From Thermocoleostomius sinensis A174 (GTDB lineage: Bacteria > Cyanobacteriota > Cyanobacteriia > Elainellales > Elainellaceae): a DNA stretch of 64,000 nt. Positions 59,815 to 64,000 of this stretch are shown piece by piece (position 1 is the stretch's first letter; each line of letters begins with the position of its first letter). Under the pieces are notes generated by a model, which did no database searches, was not told the origin of the DNA, and worked only from the letters and a program-made list of their open reading frames with translations. Where the stretch lies: assembly GCF_026802175.1 (NCBI RefSeq), contig NZ_CP113797.1:4565026-4629025 (forward strand), written 5' to 3'. A program made the position numbers and the translations under genes.

Positions 59815-61023
59815 TCAGGAACCAAACGCATCTTGAAAAATCGCATAAAAATCCGATCGGCTTACCGGACGCGGGTTCAATAGATGACAACCATCGCGTA
59901 GAGCCACTTCTACGAGGCGATCGATTGTGTCTTTAGGAATCCCTAGTTTGGTCAGGGTTGCCGGAATCGCAACGGTGTCGCGCAGGGTTTCAATCCAATC
60001 AATGAACGCCTGTCCGTCGGTGGCTTGTAGATTGACCAGCCGCGCCATGCGCAAAAACCGATCGGGGCTGGTGGGTAAATTAAATCGCATCGCCGCCGCC
60101 AACATTACCCCATTAGCCAATCCATGATGCAGATCGCACACCGTGGACAAAGCATGGGCGCAAGAATGCGTCACGCCTAATCCTTTTTGAAACGCGATCG
60201 CCCCCATCATCGAGGCATTTAACATACCACTGCGTGCCAACAGATGTGCGTCGATTTCGCGATCAGACAGTGTTCCTCCGGCGGCTAATCGCTGGGCAAA
60301 TTGCACACAATCAACTAAATGCTGGGCAACTAGGGAAATTCCTTCTAGGGCAATGCCGTCACAGATAGGATGAAAGCCTTTTGCCAAATACGCTTCTACC
60401 AAGTGTGTCAGAGCATCCATTCCAGTAGCAGCAGTGATTTTGCTGGGCAAGCCCAATGTTAGATCCGGATCAGCTAGCACCACACAGGGCAACAGTTTGG
60501 GATCAAACACAATTTTCTTTTCGTGGGTCTGATCATCCGAAATTACGGCACTGCGCCCCACTTCGCTGCCTGTCCCAGCGGTGGTAGGAATAGCGACAAT
60601 CGGTGGAATGGGTTGATTGATCGGACGCGCGTTGGGGTTGCCGTCTTCATACTCAAATAAATGGCCGGGATGATTCACCATTAGTGCGATCGCCTTGGCG
60701 ACATCCACGGGTGCACCTCCCCCAATGGCAACAATGCCGTCTGCTGCGTGCCTTCTCCAAACTGCCAACCCGGACTCCACTTGTGAGACAACAGGATTGC
60801 CCCAAATTTGGCTGAAGACCGCAGGGTTGAAATCTGCCAGCAATTCCATAATTGAAGCGAACCAAGGCAATTGCGCGACATCGCGATCGGTAACCACCAA
60901 TGGACGCTGGATGCCTAGGCTAGACAAAACATGCGGTAATTCTGTGCGGGCACCCGAGCCAAACCGAATGCGTGTTGGAAACTGATAGGTATGAATCGTA
61001 TGCAAATCAACAGTGGCTGACAC
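59815..61023 (-). CDS. Iron-containing alcohol dehydrogenase
   Basis: 402 residues, GTG start. Dehydroquinate-synthase-like fold: GIQRPLVVTDRDVAQ, DGIVAIGGGAPVDVAKAIAL (NAD-binding), IPTTAGTGSEVGRSAVISD, GMDALTHLVEAYLAKGFHPI and the histidine-rich GLGVTHSCAHALSTVCDLHH with metal ligands. Length and motifs fit group III alcohol dehydrogenases. First gene of a pair with the aldehyde dehydrogenase. Confidence 0.93.
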   Translation of the reverse strand: MSATVDLHTIHTYQFPTRIRFGSGARTELPHVLSSLGIQRPLVVTDRDVAQLPWFASIMELLADFNPAVFSQIWGNPVVSQVESGLAVWRRHAADGIVAIGGGAPVDVAKAIALMVNHPGHLFEYEDGNPNARPINQPIPPIVAIPTTAGTGSEVGRSAVISDDQTHEKKIVFDPKLLPCVVLADPDLTLGLPSKITAATGMDALTHLVEAYLAKGFHPICDGIALEGISLVAQHLVDCVQFAQRLAAGGTLSDREIDAHLLARSGMLNASMMGAIAFQKGLGVTHSCAHALSTVCDLHHGLANGVMLAAAMRFNLPTSPDRFLRMARLVNLQATDGQAFIDWIETLRDTVAIPATLTKLGIPKDTIDRLVEVALRDGCHLLNPRPVSRSDFYAIFQDAFGS

Positions 61024-61144
61024 AATAGTACAAAAGTGCGACTCAACGGCTATGTGTCTCAGTGTAGAACGGGAGTTGCCAAGAGGTGCGCATTATTAAC
61101 TAAACAGAATAATTCCCGTGAGGGAAGGGTTCTAAGCCACATGG

Positions 61145-61885
61145 CTAATTGCGCGACGCTCCCATCCAGATCTTGTCTGGGTCGGGCAATTGCTCAACTT
61201 GGGCATCAAACCATGCTGCAAACTGTTCTTGCAATAAGCGTTCTCGCATTGTCTCGTCTAGAGTGGCTGGAATCACTCGTTCAACTCTCACAATTATTTG
61301 TGACTCGCCAAAGGCGACAGGAGGTTGCACTTCTCCAATTGGTCGAGTGTAGAGAAATTCGCGCAGCCCAACTGGCAGTTTCCCAAATTCGATCGGCCCA
61401 ATCACTCCACCTACTGGACCCTGAGAATACAAGCGGGCCACCTCTGCAAAGGACTGTTCTCCTTCGTGAATGCGAAAGAATAGCTCACTGGCCATATCTC
61501 GGTTTTCAACTTGAATCACAGAATAAATGATTTGATCGAGTTGATCTTTACGCTTAAGAAAATACGACTCTAATCGATGTCCCCACATTTGTTGCTTAAA
61601 TTTGTCAATTCTTAAACGGCGCGTTGCAAGGCGCTCGACTTGAGTTTGGTCTAGACCATAATGCCATAACCAAGTTTGGAGTTCCGTATCTGATGCCAAT
61701 TGCCGCTGTTGGGAAAACTCTGCACAGGCAGCGGCTGTTTCTTCAGGCGTACATTCAATGGTGGCAATCGCGCGATCGATAATGCTCTCGCAAATAACTT
61801 GAGGAATAATTTGATAATGAGTCAGTAGCGAGACTAGTTCTTCAGCAGTGATGGTGCGATTATCAATTTGAAGCGTGGTAGACAT
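61145..61885 (-). CDS. Parvulin-type peptidylprolyl isomerase (SurA-like), secretion-associated
   Basis: 246 residues without a signal peptide. The N-terminal half is helical and SurA_N-like (ISERQQ-type pattern not exact, but ECTPEETAAACAEFSQQRQL followed by TWLWHYGLDQTQVERLATRR). The C-terminal parvulin domain is clear: FFRIHEGEQSFAEVARLYSQ, GGVIGPIEFGKLPVGLREFL, IGEVQPPVAFGESQIIVRVE. In cyanobacteria such foldases sit beside type I secretion genes; here the upstream neighbour is the PPC-repeat protein, 250 bases away behind a terminator. Confidence 0.82.
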   Translation of the reverse strand: MSTTLQIDNRTITAEELVSLLTHYQIIPQVICESIIDRAIATIECTPEETAAACAEFSQQRQLASDTELQTWLWHYGLDQTQVERLATRRLRIDKFKQQMWGHRLESYFLKRKDQLDQIIYSVIQVENRDMASELFFRIHEGEQSFAEVARLYSQGPVGGVIGPIEFGKLPVGLREFLYTRPIGEVQPPVAFGESQIIVRVERVIPATLDETMRERLLQEQFAAWFDAQVEQLPDPDKIWMGASRN

Positions 61886-61998
61886 AGCGGCGATCGGAGA
61901 TAAGAACTTGATAAATAAACAGGTTGTGAGGATTTCAAACTTCCACTAGAGTCCTTTAGGACTTTGGACAAAGAGAGTCCAGACAGCGGCGAAGAAAA

Positions 61999-62054
61999 CC
62001 TAAAAGTATTGTCTAGTAATATGACCTAATCATTGATCTAGCAATACTTTTAGG
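61999..62054 (-). terminator. Strong intrinsic terminator of the PPC-repeat gene
   Basis: CCTAAAAGTATTG and CAATACTTTTAGG pair perfectly over 13 bp; a bulged T and CTAG/CTAG extend the stem to 17 bp around a 21-base loop. Read on the minus strand the stem is followed by TTTTCTTC. It lies 81 bases after the PPC gene stop and before the foldase gene. Confidence 0.85.
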
Positions 62055-62135
62055 CTGTTTACGAGGTAGTTTTTGCGTTGGGAATTAGACCCCGATTACA
62101 GCAGTCAATTCCCGCTGCGTTGAGTGAAACTCGAC

Positions 62136-62855
62136 TTAAGCGTAAGTCGTGGTGAAATGATCGAAGTTGAGGGTATAACCTGTGCTACCGCTGTATTGAT
62201 AGACTTGGAGGAAGTAATTACCAGACAAATCGGTGCGAATGCTATCGCTCAATGTACCACCCCGCGTCGAGCTACCCACGACTTCACCCGAGTCCACGAT
62301 GCCGTTGTTGTTGTTATCACGAATCAGACGAATGTCTGCGTCGTTGCTGAGACCTGTTAGGTTAATATTAACGCCAGCATAGAATCCCAACGAGAACGAG
62401 TAAACGTCGGCTGTATTGTAATTGCTGATCGAACCGCCATAGTTTCGATCGCTGGTCAGCGCTCCAACATTGACTTCTCTTGACAACAAGTTACTCGGAC
62501 GAGCCGTGGAAATATCCAGATCGTAATAAACAGCAGTACCACTATAGCGATACACCTGAGCCAAGTAACGACCGCCAGATAAACCACTCACGTTTACCGA
62601 GTCATCAGAAGTACCACCGCGAGCCGAACCGGTGATGTAAGTATCGCTAGCATCTACAACACCGTTATAGTTGTTGTCACGATATAAGCGAATATCAGCA
62701 TCACCGTAACGGATATTGTGCAGATTCAGGTTGATATTTTGATTGGAGCCAAATACATCAAACGAAAAGACATCTGTAGGATCGGTAGTGGTTACGCTAT
62801 AGCTGTTACGGCTGATCGGAGTGGTACCAGCAGTTCCAACATAGTAATTAGCCAT
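62136..62855 (-). CDS. Protein of two PPC-type repeats, probably exported
   Basis: 239 residues made of two similar units (about 1-118 and 119-239). Each contains DVFSF or DVYSF, an INLNL strand, ADIRL, the loop RDNNYNGVVDASD or RDNNNNGIVDSGE (Ca-binding-like DxNxNGxxD), a TRGGT or ARGGT turn, and ends in YYDLDI or GYTLNF, as in bacterial pre-peptidase C-terminal domains. No signal peptide, so export, if any, would need a leaderless route such as type I secretion. AAGGA eight bases before the ATG (62864-62868 on the minus strand). Very likely expressed well. Confidence 0.85.
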   Translation of the reverse strand: MANYYVGTAGTTPISRNSYSVTTTDPTDVFSFDVFGSNQNINLNLHNIRYGDADIRLYRDNNYNGVVDASDTYITGSARGGTSDDSVNVSGLSGGRYLAQVYRYSGTAVYYDLDISTARPSNLLSREVNVGALTSDRNYGGSISNYNTADVYSFSLGFYAGVNINLTGLSNDADIRLIRDNNNNGIVDSGEVVGSSTRGGTLSDSIRTDLSGNYFLQVYQYSGSTGYTLNFDHFTTTYA

Positions 62856-63089
62856 TTGAGTGTTCCTTTTAGATAGAAATAGGTTTTCGATCGTTCCAAA
62901 AACTATCGTGATAAAAGTAGCTTTGGAGTGTAGAGAATGTTAAGTGCTTTGTCTTGAAGCTCTTTCTTTCTCTTCTTTTACTGTGCCAAATATTAGAGTC
63001 TGATAACAGTACCCGGTCGGGTACTTTTGGGTAAGCTCCTTCAATAAAGCAAGCAGCATCTTTATTTATCAGGGATCAGAACATGTTTT
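62856..63089. other. Upstream region of the PPC-repeat gene
   Basis: 234 bases with the leftward promoter and ribosome site (AAGGA at 62864-62868 on the minus strand). An A/T-rich segment at 62925-62950 is the likely core promoter area. No clear operator. Confidence 0.4.
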
Positions 63090-63257
63090 ATGCAGCCTGC
63101 CCGATGGAGTGCTGAGGCAAGTGCAACAGGATTTTCCTTGCGTGCCGCCACCCTGGCATTCATCCTTTGTTGGTATTGGATTGCCGTATCCGCTCTCGTC
63201 TTCCTGCCCCTGCTCTCAATCTTTACCAGCAATCCTATCGATCGCCAAAATGAATGA
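63090..63257 (+). CDS. Possible 55-residue membrane protein
   Basis: ATG 63090 to TGA 63257. The translation MQPARWSAEASATGFSLRAA then TLAFILCWYWIAVSALVFLP has one clear membrane helix (about residues 19-45) and a short polar tail ending DRQNE, with a GATCGC in the tail codons. The stop is followed at once by a hairpin. No strong ribosome site: AGGG is 15 bases ahead. Family not recognised. Too short to be certain from sequence alone. Confidence 0.4.
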   Translation: MQPARWSAEASATGFSLRAATLAFILCWYWIAVSALVFLPLLSIFTSNPIDRQNE

Positions 63258-63285
63258 TAGCCCCTACAGTAAACTGTAGAGGCTA
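63258..63285 (+). terminator. Hairpin directly after the small membrane protein
   Basis: TAGCC-C-CTACAG and CTGTAG-A-GGCTA pair over 11 bp with one mismatch around the loop TAAA; it begins one base after the TGA at 63255-63257. No T-run follows. Confidence 0.55.
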
Positions 63286-63429
63286 CTTGCTTGGATTGAC
63301 CCTAGGTCAGATCTTTAACCTAACGTGCCTTGCACTGGTTCTCGTCTATCCATAGTTGAATGAGTGATTTGATCTTTAAATAATCTATCTAAAGAGGTAG
63401 CTAAGCTAATCAACTTTCCATCTGAGGTA

Positions 63430-63681
63430 CTACTCTGAAATCATATTTGTGGTTGATTGAGTGGTTGATTGAGTTGATTGAATCGTATTCACCTGAACTG
63501 AATCTGATGAAAGTGGCTGTGTAGCCGAGGTCTGCGGTACAGGTAGCAGAACTGAGTGGATGGGAGCGTCTGTGATGAGGACACCAACCAGAACACCGAG
63601 TAGGGCAACCAAGGAAACTTCGGCGATCGCTTGATGAAGAGGTTTGACCATAGTGGCGTTGACTTTCAGGGATGCTCCCAT
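63430..63681 (-). CDS. Hypothetical small single-TM protein
   Basis: From ATG 63681 (MGASLKVNATMVKPLHQ) about 83 residues with a hydrophobic helix (EVSLVALLGVLVGVLITDA) and a Ser/Thr/Gln-rich C-terminal tail (VNTIQSTQSTTQSTTNMISE). ATG 63651 (MVKPLHQAIAEV) is another possible start; a TTG at 63702 is less likely. Family not recognised. Confidence 0.45.
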   Translation of the reverse strand: MGASLKVNATMVKPLHQAIAEVSLVALLGVLVGVLITDAPIHSVLLPVPQTSATQPLSSDSVQVNTIQSTQSTTQSTTNMISE

Positions 63682-63852
63682 TCTGTCAGACCAACTTTTC
63701 AAGCAATAGCCTCAACCAAGCAACTTGATTGAAGATTGTTAATTCAGTAAAAATTTCCCTAGCTTATGCAATGCAGCTAGGTGTCTTGGTAAAGTGTTCG
63801 GTATAGTGAATCTGTTCGACTGGGGTCGATTGAAGTCGCTTGGTAGTTGACT

Positions 63853-64000
63853 TTAATTGGACTGACTCAATGCGCTGATTTCAACAGGTGAAGGGGGTAG
63901 AACCACGAGTAGATTGTTCCGAATTAAGGCAGGACGCTCTTTGTAAGGAACATGTCCGGTAGGGTGAAACAGGTATTGCTGACTAAATTGCAATAAATCC
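63853..64000 (-). CDS. C-terminal end of an unidentified protein (partial)
   Basis: Open from the window edge to TAA at 63853; the last residues read LLQFSQQYLFHPTGHVPYKE then RPALIRNNLLVVLPPSPVEI and end ALSQSN. Amino-acid composition looks protein-like. I cannot name the family from about 48 residues. Confidence 0.5.
   Translation of the reverse strand, partial: DLLQFSQQYLFHPTGHVPYKERPALIRNNLLVVLPPSPVEISALSQSN

Overview
The window is chromosomal DNA of a cyanobacterium, most likely a filamentous non-heterocystous type (Leptolyngbya-like or a relative). This rests on cytochrome b6f genes petB and petD with ctpA divergent beside them, an ndhD2-type NDH-1 subunit, sepF, several cyanobacterial families of unknown function (DUF3352, DUF790, the ATP-grasp/alpha-E/transglutaminase trio), and frequent GCGATCGC (HIP1) octamers and GATCG-rich codons. 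The genus is inference. I found no rRNA, tRNA, CRISPR array, transposase or prophage.

Layout. 1-12.5 kb is housekeeping: a DUF3352 membrane protein cut by the window edge, an SF2 helicase, DUF2267, mnmG, sepF, then a leftward operon cobQ - [2Fe-2S] protein - folK - NUDIX, a small cyanobacterial protein, a second NUDIX enzyme and an unknown 332-residue protein. 13-21.9 kb holds ndhD2 behind a long leader, a DUF790 (Bax1-like) nuclease, a large REC-LOV-PAS-GGDEF-EAL protein, nanE and glk divergent, and aroQ. 22-25.6 kb is the conserved peptide-ligase-like trio. 25.6-31.5 kb has a Ser/Thr kinase with an FHA domain, two lipoproteins (one a family 5 solute-binding protein), a rhodanese lacking its cysteine, and a two-TM DUF4231 protein.

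31.8-42.6 kb is the most unusual part. Six leftward genes follow each other: gp25-like baseplate wedge, baseplate-J-like protein, TIGR02242-type tail protein, a 1120-residue MHYT/PAS/GAF hybrid histidine kinase, a REC-GGDEF-EAL protein overlapping it by 4 bases, and a REC-histidine kinase. It looks like an orphan contractile-injection-system baseplate module joined to a phosphorelay and cyclic-di-GMP module. No sheath, tube, spike or ATPase gene is present in the window.

43-50.5 kb has an amino-acid-type binding protein, rnc, petD/petB, ctpA overlapping an HD phosphohydrolase, and nadA convergent with it. 51.5-58.3 kb has a chemoreceptor (GAF inserted) and a CheA-REC hybrid, probably controlling type IV pilus motility. 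58.3-61 kb has an aldehyde and an iron-type alcohol dehydrogenase. 61-62.9 kb has a parvulin-type foldase behind a two-repeat PPC-domain protein, separated by a strong terminator hairpin. 62.9-64 kb has a possible 55-residue membrane protein, another small membrane protein and the end of an unidentified gene.

All functions are read from motifs in the translated sequence; no database search was possible.
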